A stretch of 64,000 bases of DNA from Micromonospora rifamycinica (GCF_900090265.1 NZ_LT607752.1:2666001-2730000), one strand, 5' to 3'. Shown: positions 48,124 through 57,255, counted from the first letter of the stretch. The notes: a model not told the origin generated them from the letters alone. Numbers and translations are program-made.

Positions 48124-49488
48124 TTAGAGGCGTTCGAAGCCACGGGTCAGTTCCCAGTCGGTTACGGCGGCGTCGAAGGCGGACAGCTCGACCTTCGCCA
48201 TGTTGGTGTAGTGGGCGTGTACCTCCTCGCCGAAGGCTGCCTTGGCGATGTCGGAGGTCTGCCAGAGGGTGAGGGCGTCGCGGAGGGTGGGTGGGACGCG
48301 CTCGGCGGACGGGTCGTCGTAGGCGTTGCCGGTGCACTCGTCGGCCAGCTCCAGCTCCTGCTCGATGCCGTGCACGGCCCCGGCGACCAGGGCGGCGATC
48401 GCCAGGTACGGGTTGACGTCCGCGCCGGGCACCCGGTTCTCCACCCGCATCCCCTGCCCGTGACCGACCAGCCGCAGCGCGCAGGTGCGGTTGTCGGTGC
48501 CCCAGCGCAGCGCGGTCGGCGCGAACGAGCCGGGCTGGTAGCGCTTGTAGGAGTTGATGTTGGGGGCGAACAGCAGGCTCATCTCCCGCATGGTGGCGAG
48601 CAGCCCGGCCAGCACCCGCTGCCCGGTGACGCTGAGCTGCGCCGGCCCGTCGCCGAGCATCGCCGAACGGCCGTCGACGTCGCGCAGCGAGAAGTGGATG
48701 TGGCAGGAGTTGCCCTCCCGGGCGTTCGGCTTGGCCATGAAGGTGATCGACATGCCCTCCTGGGCGGCGATCTCCTTCGCCCCGTTCTTGTAGATCACGT
48801 GGTGGTCGGCGCAGGCCACCGCCTCGTCGTAGCGGAAGGCGATCTCGTGCTGGCCGAGGTTGCACTCGCCCTTGGCGCTCTCCGGGGTCAGCCCCGCGCC
48901 GGCCATCTCGGTGCGGATCCGGCGCAGCAGCGGCTCCACCCGGGCGGTGCCGAGCAGCGAGTAGTCCACGTTGTACTGGTTGGCCGGGGTGAGGTCGCGG
49001 TAACCGCGCTGCCAGGCGTCCTCGTACGAGTCGCGGTAGAGGACGAACTCCAGCTCGGTGCCGGCGTACGCGGTCAGCCCGTGGTCGGCCAGCCGGTCGA
49101 GCTGCCGGCGCAGGATCTGCCGGGGCGAGGCGACCACCGGGCCGGACCCGTCCAGCCACTCCAGGTCGGCCAGGAGCAGGACGCTGCCCGGCTGCCACGG
49201 CATCCGGCGCAGGGTGGACAGGTCGGGACGCATGGCGAAGTCGCCGTAGCCGCGTTCCCAGCTCGACATGGCGTACCCGTCGACGGTGTTCATGTCGACG
49301 TCCACGGCGAGCAGGTAGTTGCAGCCCTCGCTGCCGTTGGCGACCACCTGGTCGAGGAAGAACGGGGCGTGGAACCGTTTGCCCTGGAGGCGGCCCTGCA
49401 TGTCGGTCAGGGCGAGCACCACCGTGTCGATCTCGCCGTCGGCGACGGCGACCCGGAGCTGTTCCAGCGTGAGCGGGGCTTTCCTCAT
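48124..49488 (-). CDS. Glutamine synthetase-like gamma-glutamylamine ligase
   Basis: A 454-residue member of the glutamine synthetase family of the PuuA/GlnA3-4 class. AYAGTELEFVLYRDSYEDAW and AKGECNLGQHEIAFRYDEAVACADHH are the metal/glutamate-binding core, FMAKPNAREGNSCHIHFSL the nucleotide loop, and LRWGTDNRTCALRLVGHG the Arg loop. It lacks the C-terminal adenylylation tyrosine region of housekeeping GlnA-I. GGAGG precedes ATG 49488. Expected to ligate glutamate to a polyamine or ethanolamine as step one of the pathway formed with the ALDH and GATase genes. Confidence 0.92.
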   Translation of the reverse strand: MRKAPLTLEQLRVAVADGEIDTVVLALTDMQGRLQGKRFHAPFFLDQVVANGSEGCNYLLAVDVDMNTVDGYAMSSWERGYGDFAMRPDLSTLRRMPWQPGSVLLLADLEWLDGSGPVVASPRQILRRQLDRLADHGLTAYAGTELEFVLYRDSYEDAWQRGYRDLTPANQYNVDYSLLGTARVEPLLRRIRTEMAGAGLTPESAKGECNLGQHEIAFRYDEAVACADHHVIYKNGAKEIAAQEGMSITFMAKPNAREGNSCHIHFSLRDVDGRSAMLGDGPAQLSVTGQRVLAGLLATMREMSLLFAPNINSYKRYQPGSFAPTALRWGTDNRTCALRLVGHGQGMRVENRVPGADVNPYLAIAALVAGAVHGIEQELELADECTGNAYDDPSAERVPPTLRDALTLWQTSDIAKAAFGEEVHAHYTNMAKVELSAFDAAVTDWELTRGFERL

Positions 49489-50039
49489 CCGTGCGCCTCC
49501 ATCACCAAGGTCTACCGGCCTAGCGGATCACCGTCAATGCCCCGTCCGGGCGTCCCGGCAAACCCGCTCCCGGGGTACGCCGTCCCGCTCCGGAGCCGTC
49601 GCCCGCCACTGCCGCCCGGGGTGTCCGGCGCGGTGGCTCCGGGCGGTCCCCGCGCCCGACGACCCGCCCGGCTGGTGGTGCGCTCCGGTGGCATCGATTA
49701 CCACTGGGAATTGCCGGGGCGCACAACACCGGAAACGATTATCTCCAACCCGGGAAAGAACTGCGGCGACACGCCGTTCATCCATTCGGACAGACCCTCG
49801 GAACGGCTATCGCCAATCACACAGTGACCTTGCGGGAGCGCCGCCGCCTTGCCAGACTCTGACCAACCGGGTTCGGCGTACCGCCTTTTCTCGAACGACC
49901 CGCCCCACTCCCCCGCCAACCACCTGCGCATGTGCGCGCCATGCGCCGGTGCGGCCTGCGGAGAAACGGCGCGTCCGCCGCACCCGACAGGAATTCCGAC
50001 CGCCCGAACCATTCCAGCACGACGCACAAAGGACACGTC
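49489..50039. promoter_or_regulatory. Divergent control region of ligase and secreted-protein genes
   Basis: 551 bases without a supported gene. Base composition drops around 49690-49870 (AATTGCC, GATTATC, CATTCGGAC). GCGCATG (49926-49932) and CATGCGC (49940-49946) form an inverted repeat with a 7-base centre about 95 bases before ATG 50040. Minus-strand TAGACC/TAGGCC words near 49510-49520 may be ligase -10 elements. Confidence 0.4.
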
Positions 50040-50588
50040 ATGACGAGAGCAATTCTGCGCGGCACGCCCCGGTCCTTCGCCGCCATGGTGGCGACCGCCC
50101 TGTCCACCGTGCTGCTCGCGGTGGCCGCCCCGGCCCAGGCCGCACCCGCCGCCGGTGCCGAGTCGACCGGCCCGCTGTCCTCCCTCTCCGCCGGGACCAT
50201 CGGCCGGCCGGCCGGCTCCGTCGGCACGCTCGCCTCGACCTCGGTGACGGGCACCGTCGGTTCCATCACCGTCACCTGCACGCTGACGCCGAGCACGCCG
50301 TTCGTCTACTACGGCGGCCCGTACGGTGGCGGCGAGGAGGGCCTGGCCACGGTGCGGTGTACCTACCCGGTCTACGCGATCCAGGTCGAGGTCGCCCTGT
50401 TCCGCTACGGCACCCAGGTCACCTACAACACGCACACCCTCTACAGCACCACCACGGCGAGCGCCGACACCGAGTACCCCCGGTCCACCGGGGAGTACAA
50501 GACCGGCGCGGACGCCTTCATCACCTGGAGCTACGGCGGCTCCACCAGCTTCGTCCCGCTGACCTTCAGCAACAGCATCTACCTCTGA
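50040..50588 (+). CDS. Secreted protein of unknown function
   Basis: A 182-residue exported protein. Residues 1-35 are a signal peptide (basic TRAILRGTPRS, Ala/Val/Leu core, APAQAAPAA cleavage zone). The mature part is Thr/Ser/Tyr/Gly-rich and beta-strand-like, with two cysteines (VTCTLTP and VRCTYP) spaced to form a disulfide. AAAGGAC lies 6 bases before ATG 50040, strongly supporting it over in-frame upstream codons. I recognise no family. Codon and base use around it is less G/C-extreme, a possible sign of recent acquisition; it sits inside the amine catabolic locus between ligase and permease. Confidence 0.8.
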   Translation: MTRAILRGTPRSFAAMVATALSTVLLAVAAPAQAAPAAGAESTGPLSSLSAGTIGRPAGSVGTLASTSVTGTVGSITVTCTLTPSTPFVYYGGPYGGGEEGLATVRCTYPVYAIQVEVALFRYGTQVTYNTHTLYSTTTASADTEYPRSTGEYKTGADAFITWSYGGSTSFVPLTFSNSIYL

Positions 50589-50699
50589 CGGTGCCCTGAT
50601 CCGGCGCGGCAGGACATCCGCCGGCCCGACCGGGGCGGCCCCTGGCCGAGGCCTCTCTCCGGAGGCCCCACCAGGGGCTGCCCGTGGTGCGTGGGGTCG

Positions 50700-52337
50700 T
50701 CAGGCCGGCTCGTCGGCCCGCGCGGGGTCCACCGCCGCGGGCGACCCCGGCGGGGGCAGGTCGACGGTCCGGCGGGGGCCGGTGAACCACTTCCGGGCCG
50801 AGGCGTACCACCAGATGCCCACCCCGAGCAGCACCCCACCGACGGCCAGCGGCGCGTAGTTCACCGCCGACCAGCTGAACTCCGCGTTGCCGGGCACCCC
50901 GGCCGGCACGATCGGCAACACGAAGTAGACCGAGATGACCACGATCTCGACCACCGCGATCCAGCCGAACAGCTTGTACTTCCGGCCGAGGGTCCACGGC
51001 CCCGGCTGGAACCGGTCGCCGAGGCGCAGCCGCAGCGCGATCGGGATGACGAAGGACAGGTAGAGGCCGATCACCGCCACCGACACCACCGCGTAGAACG
51101 CGACCGGGACGCCGCCGCTCTGGTAGAGCGCCGGCAGGGTGAGCACCAGACCGGCCAGCGTCGCCCCGATGATCGCGTTGGCCGGGGTGCCGTTGCGGTC
51201 GACCTTGGACCACAGCCGCCAGCCCGGCACCGCCCGGTCGCGGCTGAACGCGTACGTCATCCGGCTCATCGAGGTCACGCAGCTCATCCCGCAGAAGAAC
51301 TGCCCGATGGTGGAGATGATGATGACCGTCTTGAAGAAGAACGGCGTCAACGCGGACTCGAAGATCGCCCCGGAGAACCCGCCGGCCGCGTTGATCGCGT
51401 CCACGTCGGTGGCGGCGAACAGGAAGGCCAGCAACAGGATCCAGCCGCCCACCGCCGAATAGAAGATCGACCGCCACAGCCCCTTGGCGGCGGCCTGCGA
51501 CGCACCCCGGGTCTCCTCCGAGACGTGCGCGCAGGCGTCGAATCCGGTGATCGTGTACTGGGTGAGCAGGAAGCCCAGCGGCAGCACGTAGAACCAGAAG
51601 GTCAGCCCACCGGTGTCGCCGTCACCGAAGCCCGAGTTGTTGAACCGCTCGGTGAACACGAACTGGAAGCTCTGGTGCTCGTCCGGCACCAGCAGCAGGA
51701 TGGCCACCACGGCGGCCGCGCCGGCCACGTGCCACCAGACCGAGACGTTCTGGAGTACGTCGATGATCCGGTGCCCGAAGATGTTGATCAGCCCGTGCAG
51801 GGCCAGGATGATCACGAACAGGACGAACGCCTGCCGCAGCGTCCCCTCCCACCCGTCGAAGAGCGCCGACAGGGTGAGGTTGAGGAAGGTGGCGCAGCCG
51901 TAGTCCACCGACGCGGTGACAGCGACCAGGCCGATCAGGTTGAGCCAGCCGGTGAACCAGCCGTGCACCGGCCGGCCCATCTTCGCCGCCCACCAGTAGA
52001 TCCCCCCGGCGGTCGGGTACGCCGACACCAGCTCGGCCAGGCAGAAACCGATGATCAGGATGAACAGCGAGATCAGCGGCCAGCCCCAGGAGATGGCGAC
52101 CGGCCCGCCGTTGTTCCACGCCTGGCCGAACGTGGTGAAGCAACCGGCCAGGATCGAGATGATCGAGAACGAGATGGCAAAGTTGGAGAAGCCGCTCCAC
52201 GTGCGGCGCAGCTCCTGCTGGTAGCCGAGTTCGGCGAGCCGTCGGGCGTCGTCGTCCGGCGGCGCGGTCGGCGGTTGCCCGGCGGTCGATTGTCCGTTGG
52301 TCGGTCGTCCGCTGGTCGGCGGGGGCGTCGTGGCCAC
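50700..52337 (-). CDS. APC superfamily amino acid/amine permease
   Basis: A 545-residue transporter with about twelve helices. The N-terminus is a Pro/Thr-rich cytoplasmic stretch, then ELGYQQELRRTWSGFSNFAISFSIISILAG, the amino acid:GABA/choline-type permease start. AELVSAYPTAGGIYWWAAKMG is the helix 2-3 motif, and EETRGASQAAAKGLWRSIFYSAVGG the loop before the second half. GTG 52337 follows a perfect GGAGG. The type (BAT1/GABA-permease-like) and position near ligase, ALDH and GATase point to uptake of the polyamine or amino acid substrate. Confidence 0.93.
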   Translation of the reverse strand: MATTPPPTSGRPTNGQSTAGQPPTAPPDDDARRLAELGYQQELRRTWSGFSNFAISFSIISILAGCFTTFGQAWNNGGPVAISWGWPLISLFILIIGFCLAELVSAYPTAGGIYWWAAKMGRPVHGWFTGWLNLIGLVAVTASVDYGCATFLNLTLSALFDGWEGTLRQAFVLFVIILALHGLINIFGHRIIDVLQNVSVWWHVAGAAAVVAILLLVPDEHQSFQFVFTERFNNSGFGDGDTGGLTFWFYVLPLGFLLTQYTITGFDACAHVSEETRGASQAAAKGLWRSIFYSAVGGWILLLAFLFAATDVDAINAAGGFSGAIFESALTPFFFKTVIIISTIGQFFCGMSCVTSMSRMTYAFSRDRAVPGWRLWSKVDRNGTPANAIIGATLAGLVLTLPALYQSGGVPVAFYAVVSVAVIGLYLSFVIPIALRLRLGDRFQPGPWTLGRKYKLFGWIAVVEIVVISVYFVLPIVPAGVPGNAEFSWSAVNYAPLAVGGVLLGVGIWWYASARKWFTGPRRTVDLPPPGSPAAVDPARADEPA

Positions 52338-53016
52338 AGCACACCTCCGTGAGGTGGTACCCGGTACCGCCCGGGTGGTCCCGGTACGAGTGCGCCCGAG
52401 TCTCGTCCCGCCGATAACCACGGTCAATCCGTCGCCGGTGCCGAACTCGTTACATCGCGCACCCCGGCCCGGCAGTAGCGGCATCCCCAGTGGGCAATGG
52501 GGACGTTCCCAGCCAGGCGGGAGGGACGCCGACCCAGGCGGGAGGGACGTCCCAGCGGGGCAGTGGGGCGTCCCCAGCCCGCGGTAATCAGATTGCCCCG
52601 AGCCGCGCACCGCCGCATGCTTGAGCCCGTGACCAGGCCCGATCGCGACGGGCCGACGCCGGGCGCTCGGCAGGAGCCCGGCTCACGGCGGCGCGGGGCG
52701 TCCACCTCTCTCTCACGTACGGCGTCCCGCCGTACCCGACGGACGTCCCGCACCGCCGTCCCCGGTCGACACCGGGCCGACCGCCCCTGGCCAATGGCAA
52801 CGGCGCGGGGAGTATGCCCAGCAGTCATATTCATGCCTGAGGGGCATAAGGCTGTCGACGGAATGCTGACACGTCGACCCGCTCGGCGCCGGCCGGCAAG
52901 AGGCGATCAACATCATGTCCGTCGATACGACGCCCGGCCGCCGCACGACGAGGTCGGCGCGTTCCCGCCGAGCCGACCCCGGCGGGCTGGTGCCGACACG
53001 AGGGTGAACCGCCCCG
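52338..53016. other. Gene-free region with short repeats
   Basis: 679 bases with no credible gene. CCAGGCGGGAGGGACG occurs twice (about 52515-52553), and GGGGACGTTCCC/GGGACGTCCC symmetrical words recur at 52500-52580. The last 250 bases are less G/C-rich (TCATATTCATGCCTGAGGGGCATAAGG near 52827). The permease promoter must lie at its left end. Confidence 0.5.
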
Positions 53017-53217
53017 TCAGAGACTCCCACCGGAGCTGCGGAGGTTACTGCCGTCCGTCGGGTTCCGGTGGTCGTCCAGCCGGCGGCGGGCCTCCGCCGA
53101 CGCCGCCAGGTCGCGGACCCGGCGGTCCCCGTCGATCGCCGTCCGCCGACTGCGGCGCCACAGTGCCAGGGCCACGACGGCCAACAATACGACGATGAGG
53201 ATGATGAGCCAGCGCAT
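53017..53217 (-). CDS. Small single-helix membrane protein
   Basis: A 66-residue protein: one N-terminal membrane helix (WLIILIVVLLAVVALALW), a basic cluster (RRSRRT), then a hydrophilic tail (RRVRDLAASAEARRRLDDHRNP) likely on the cytoplasmic side. GGGAGGCG precedes ATG 53217. No family recognised. It stands alone, with gene-free DNA on both sides. Confidence 0.65.
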   Translation of the reverse strand: MRWLIILIVVLLAVVALALWRRSRRTAIDGDRRVRDLAASAEARRRLDDHRNPTDGSNLRSSGGSL

Positions 53218-53588
53218 GATCGCCTCCCGAAGGTGAAGTCCCTGCCGTCCAGGTTGCCCTTTCAGGTCAAGGATGGGAAGTGGCGCAACCCGGGGCGAAC
53301 TCCAGATCAGATTGCAGTTTTGCAGACGACATGCCGATACGAGTACACGAAATCGCTATTTGATCACGTCGATTCTCAGCATTCCTACCGGCGGCCCAGT
53401 AGCAGCGCATCTCCGTCACCGAGTGCGGGCGCATGAGGCGGGCTACCAGGCGTTGATCACCTGACCAGACAGATCACCACCGCTGCCCGATCTTCCGCCC
53501 AGCCTCGGCGACCCACCCCGTCTTGATCGACACACCTGGGTCGATGTTGCGCTGTCCCAGCGACCGGATACCGCATCAACGACCCAAC
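53218..53588. other. Lower-GC gene-free stretch
   Basis: About 370 bases visibly poorer in G/C than the surroundings (for example GATTGCAGTTTTGCAGACG and AATCGCTATTTGATCACG). Short frames here lack start signals. It may be a remnant of transferred DNA. Confidence 0.5.
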
Positions 53589-53728
53589 TGAGTCGACCAT
53601 GCCCCCGGCAGGGGAGAGTCGATCATGCCGGCCCCCGCCCGCACAGGAAGAGTCGATCATGCCGCCCCTGCCAGGATGGGTGAGTCGATCATGCCGGCCC
53701 ACGCCGGCACAGGTGAGTCGATCATGGC
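53589..53728. repeat. Five-copy GAGTCGATCATGCC array
   Basis: GAGTCGA(T/C)CATG(C/G)C occurs at 53590-53603, 53616-53629, 53650-53663, 53682-53695 and 53715-53728, start-to-start 26, 34, 32 and 33 bases, with variable GGC/CCG-rich spacers. It lies directly downstream of the minus-strand DUF456 gene. The core TCGATCATG also occurs in the palindrome at 47978. Confidence 0.85.
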
Positions 53729-53742
53729 TGTGTCGTGGGGGG

Positions 53743-54243
53743 TCAGGTGAGCAGTAGGCCCGCCACCCAGAGGGCGGCGACGAGCAGCCCGGCCAGGAAC
53801 TCCACCAGCATGGACAGGCCGGCCGCCTTCAACGCCTGGACGGTCGCCGGCCAGGCGAGCTGGTTGCTGCCCAGCCGCAGCCGCTCGGCCCCCCACACCC
53901 CGCCGACGAAGCCGATCACCAGGCCCACCACCGGGATGACGAAGAACCCGACCAGCCCGAGCAGACCCCCGACGAGCAGGGACGACGTGGGCACCCCGGT
54001 GCGCTTCAGGTTGCGCCCCGGCCAGGCGTACTTGACCACGGCACCGGCGGCGGCGACCACCGTGGCCGCGCCGAGCACCGCCCAGCGGCCCGGCCCGGCA
54101 CCGCCGAAGAGCGCCCAGACCAGCACCCCGCCCCAGCACAGCGGCAGCGCCGGCAGGCCGGGCACCACCACCCCGGCCAGGCCGGCGACGATCGCGAGCG
54201 CCGCGATCACCGAGGCCGCCGTCCCGCCGTCGGTCAGGCTCAC
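53743..54243 (-). CDS. DUF456 membrane protein
   Basis: A 166-residue protein with four to five hydrophobic segments. VIAALAIVAGLAGVVVPGLPALPLCWGGVLVWAL is the DUF456 opening, and GLVGFFVIPVVGLVIGFVGGVWGAERLR carries the family's Gly-rich repeated helix motif. GTG 54243 overlaps the stop of the GGDEF-EAL gene (GTGA), so it is translationally coupled and probably acts with it. Function of the family is unknown. Confidence 0.88.
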   Translation of the reverse strand: MSLTDGGTAASVIAALAIVAGLAGVVVPGLPALPLCWGGVLVWALFGGAGPGRWAVLGAATVVAAAGAVVKYAWPGRNLKRTGVPTSSLLVGGLLGLVGFFVIPVVGLVIGFVGGVWGAERLRLGSNQLAWPATVQALKAAGLSMLVEFLAGLLVAALWVAGLLLT

Positions 54244-56429
54244 CCCGCCACCTCTCCCCCGTCCGGTCCCGATCCGATGCCGCCCCGCAGGCGGGCGGTG
54301 ATCTGGCCCGCCGGGGTGGGCGGGCCGAACCAGCGGCCCTGCCCGGTGTCGCAGCGCAGCGCCCGCAACCGCTCCGCCTGCTCCCCGGTCTCCACCGCCT
54401 CGGCGGTCACCCACAGCTCCAGTGCGTGCGCCAACCGGACCAGGGCGTCGACGATCCGTTCGTCACGGTGGTCGGGCGGAGACCCGTCGCCGACACCCCG
54501 GATGCCCTCGACGAACGGACCGGCCAGCTTCAGGCAGTGGATCGGCAGCCGCCGCAGGTAGACCAGGTTGGAGTAGCCGGTGCCGAAGTCGTCGATCGCC
54601 AGCCGTACCCCCAGGTCGGCCAACCGGTACAACGACCGTAACGGCTCCCCGGCGGTGCCCATCACGGCGCTCTCCGTCAGCTCCAGCTGCAACAGCTCCG
54701 CCGGCAGGCCCGTCCGGCTCAGCGCACTGGCCACCGTGTCCACGATCGCCGGGTCGTCCGCCTGCCGGGCCGCCAGGTTGACGCTGACCACCAGTTTCGC
54801 CTCGGGGAACTCGCGGTGCCAGGCGCGGGCGTCGCGGCACGCCTGCCTCAGCACCCACTCCCCGAGCCGGACGATCAGCCCGGTCTCCTCGGCCAACCCG
54901 ATGAACCGGTCGGGGCCGACCAGACCCAGCTCCGGGTGCGCCCAGCGGACCAGCGCCTCCACCGCGATCATCGAGCCGTCCAGCAGGGAGACGATCGGCT
55001 GGTAGTGGACCACGAACTCGCCCCGGTCGAGGGCTGCCGGCAGGCCCGCCGCCAGGGCGGACCGGGCGATGTCGGCGGCGCTGCGCTCCGGGTCGTACAC
55101 CGCCCAGCGGCCCCGGCCCTCCGCCTTCGCCCAGTACAGCGTGGTGTCGGCGGCCTTCATCAGCTCGGAGACGCTGGTCTCGCTGGCCGGGCACTCGACC
55201 ACCCCGATGCTGGCCGAGACGGCGAGCTGGTGGTCGCCGACGAGCACCGGGGCGGCCACCGCGGCCAGCGCCAACTCGGCGACGCCCACCGCATCGTCGA
55301 TCCCCTCTCCGCCGTTGACCAGGATGACGAACTCGTCGCCGCCCATCCGGGCCACCAGGTGCCCCTGGCCGATCACGCAGTCGGAGAGCCGTCGGGCGAT
55401 GGTGACCAGCAGCCGGTCACCGAGGTCGTGGCCGAGGCTGTCGTTGACCGCCTTGAAGCCGTCCAGGTCGAGGAAGCAGACGCCGATCCGCTGCTCGGGG
55501 GCGGCGTCGGCGAAGACCTGACCGAGGGTCTCGAAGAACAGCGTCCGGTTGGGCAGGCCGGTGAGCGGGTCGTGCAGCGCCTGGAAGCGCAGCCGCTGCT
55601 GGAGTTCGTACCGCTGGGTGATGTCCTCGATCATCGCGACGGTGAACCGGGGTCGACCGTCGTCGTGGCGGATCAGCGAGACGGCCAGGTCGGTCCAGAC
55701 GACGCTGCCGTCCTTGCGGTAGTAGCGCTTCTCCACCCGTACGCTGTCGTGCTTGCCCTCGATCAGCTCCTGGTACAGCTCCCACATGCCGGCCGCGTCC
55801 TCGGCGTGGAAGAGCGACGCGACGTTGGTCTGCCGCAGCTCCTCCGGGGTGTAGCCGAGCATGTCGGCGAAGGACTGGTTGACGTCGATGATCTGACCGT
55901 CGATGCCGGCGATGCCGATACCGATGGCCGCGCCGGTGAAGACGGCCCGGAACCGGGCCTCGCTGTCCCGCAGCGCCCGCTCCACCGCGTCCCGGGCCTG
56001 CCACGCCGAGCGGGCGATCCGTTCCTGCTGGCTGAAGGTACGGTCCCGCAGCGCGCGGCCGAATCCGGCGGCCAGTCCACCCTGGAGGGCGGCCACCCGG
56101 GTGGTCAGGTCGGACGGCAGGTCGACCGGGGGCAGCACCCGCTGCGGCAACTGCTCGCCGAGCGCCCGCACCGACCAGTCCAGGATCCGCGGCTCGGTCA
56201 GGTGCGCCTCCACCAACGCCCGGCCGACCTCCTCCGCCGGGGTGGTGGAGAAGTCGTCGGCGAGCAGGGCCTGCGCCAACCGTACGGTGTGCACGAGCAG
56301 CAGCCGCTCGGTCTCGTCCGCGCTCATCGGCACGAACCCGAGCCGGCGTACCGCCCGTGCCCAGTCGGCGGCGTAGCCCTGGGCACCCGGCCGGGCGTCG
56401 GTGCCGCCGGAGTCCGGAACGGCGGACAT
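54240..56429 (-). CDS. PAS-GGDEF-EAL cyclic-di-GMP protein with altered EAL site
   Basis: A 729-residue signalling protein. Residues about 15-150 form a helical N-terminal region of unknown type, then a PAS domain (about 165-275; GIDGQIIDVNQSFADMLGYTPEEL), GGDEF (about 285-450; intact MGGDEFVIL, GGDEF at 363-367) and EAL (about 460-720; EAL 491-493, ELTES, DDFGTGYSN). The inhibitory I-site RxxD is replaced by GQGH, and the conserved Lys-x-Asp of EAL reads KLA (Lys634, Ala636), so synthesis without product inhibition and weakened hydrolysis are possible. ATG 56429 starts 8 bases after the methyltransferase stop. DUF456 is coupled downstream. Confidence 0.93.
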   Translation of the reverse strand: MSAVPDSGGTDARPGAQGYAADWARAVRRLGFVPMSADETERLLLVHTVRLAQALLADDFSTTPAEEVGRALVEAHLTEPRILDWSVRALGEQLPQRVLPPVDLPSDLTTRVAALQGGLAAGFGRALRDRTFSQQERIARSAWQARDAVERALRDSEARFRAVFTGAAIGIGIAGIDGQIIDVNQSFADMLGYTPEELRQTNVASLFHAEDAAGMWELYQELIEGKHDSVRVEKRYYRKDGSVVWTDLAVSLIRHDDGRPRFTVAMIEDITQRYELQQRLRFQALHDPLTGLPNRTLFFETLGQVFADAAPEQRIGVCFLDLDGFKAVNDSLGHDLGDRLLVTIARRLSDCVIGQGHLVARMGGDEFVILVNGGEGIDDAVGVAELALAAVAAPVLVGDHQLAVSASIGVVECPASETSVSELMKAADTTLYWAKAEGRGRWAVYDPERSAADIARSALAAGLPAALDRGEFVVHYQPIVSLLDGSMIAVEALVRWAHPELGLVGPDRFIGLAEETGLIVRLGEWVLRQACRDARAWHREFPEAKLVVSVNLAARQADDPAIVDTVASALSRTGLPAELLQLELTESAVMGTAGEPLRSLYRLADLGVRLAIDDFGTGYSNLVYLRRLPIHCLKLAGPFVEGIRGVGDGSPPDHRDERIVDALVRLAHALELWVTAEAVETGEQAERLRALRCDTGQGRWFGPPTPAGQITARLRGGIGSGPDGGEVAG

Positions 56430-56436
56430 GGTCGGC

Positions 56437-57255
56437 TCAGCCGGCTGTGCGGTCGTACCGGGCGACGCCGCCGAACGCCCCGAACCGCTCGGGGTGCTCG
56501 TCCACGTCGGACGGGGAGTCGGGCCGCCACAACGGCATGTGCACCACGCCGGGCTCCAGCACAGTCCAGTCACCGAAGAAGCCGGTGACCTCGGCGCGGG
56601 ACCGTAGCGTGATCTCGGTGTCGGTGCGCGCCGAGAGCCGCTGCGCGTCCAGCATCTCCTGGGGTTGATCCTCGAACGTGGAGTGCGAGACGACCAGGAA
56701 GCTGCCCGGTGCGGCGGCGGCCCGCAGGGTGGCCAGGATCTCCGCCGGCCGGTCGGCGTCCGGGACGAAGTGCACGACCCCGGCGAGCAGGATGCCGAGC
56801 GGCCGGTCGACGTCGATCAGGCCGCTGGACCGGGCCTCGTCCAGGATCAGCTTCGGCTCGCGCAGGTCGGCGTGGATGGCGACGGCCCGGTCGTTGCCGG
56901 CGAGCAGTTCCCGGCTGTGCGCCACGGCCACCGGGTCGATGTCGACGTAGACGATCCGGGCCTGCGGGTTGGCGGCCTGGGCGACCTCGTGGACGTTGCC
57001 GACGGTGGGGATGCCCGAGCCGATGTCGAGGAACTGGTCGATGCCGGCGTCGAGCAGCACCCGGACCGCGCGGCGCAGGAACTCCCGGCCGGCGCGCATG
57101 GTGTCGGCGAGGTTCGGGGTCATGCTGGCGATCTGTTCGGCGAGCCGCCGGTCGATCTCGAAGTTGTGCGCGCCGCCGAGGAAGTAGTCGTAGACCCGGG
57201 CGGCGCTGGGCCGGCTCAGGTCGATCTCGGCGGGAAGTCCGTCCGACGTCTGCAT
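56437..57255 (-). CDS. SAM-dependent methyltransferase (DUF574/Methyltransf_19)
   Basis: A 272-residue member of the actinobacterial S-adenosylmethionine methyltransferase family formerly DUF574. RPSAARVYDYFLGGAHNFEIDRRLAEQ is the diagnostic N-terminus, FLDIGSGIPT the SAM-binding loop, VYVDIDPVAVAHSRELL the acidic strand, and SHSTFEDQP a later family block. Many copies occur per genome in streptomycetes and micromonosporas, with no settled substrate. It is the first gene of a minus-strand run with the GGDEF-EAL and DUF456 genes, only 7 bases before the former. Confidence 0.92.
   Translation of the reverse strand: MQTSDGLPAEIDLSRPSAARVYDYFLGGAHNFEIDRRLAEQIASMTPNLADTMRAGREFLRRAVRVLLDAGIDQFLDIGSGIPTVGNVHEVAQAANPQARIVYVDIDPVAVAHSRELLAGNDRAVAIHADLREPKLILDEARSSGLIDVDRPLGILLAGVVHFVPDADRPAEILATLRAAAAPGSFLVVSHSTFEDQPQEMLDAQRLSARTDTEITLRSRAEVTGFFGDWTVLEPGVVHMPLWRPDSPSDVDEHPERFGAFGGVARYDRTAG

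Noticed and set aside
53589-53728. CRISPR-like array
   Set aside because: Units are only 14 bp, spacers 12-20 bp and compositionally biased; no cas genes.
53457-54139. Frames with repeated Met-Ile-Asp-Ser
   Set aside because: The repeats are just the TCGATCATG array read in frame; no start signal.
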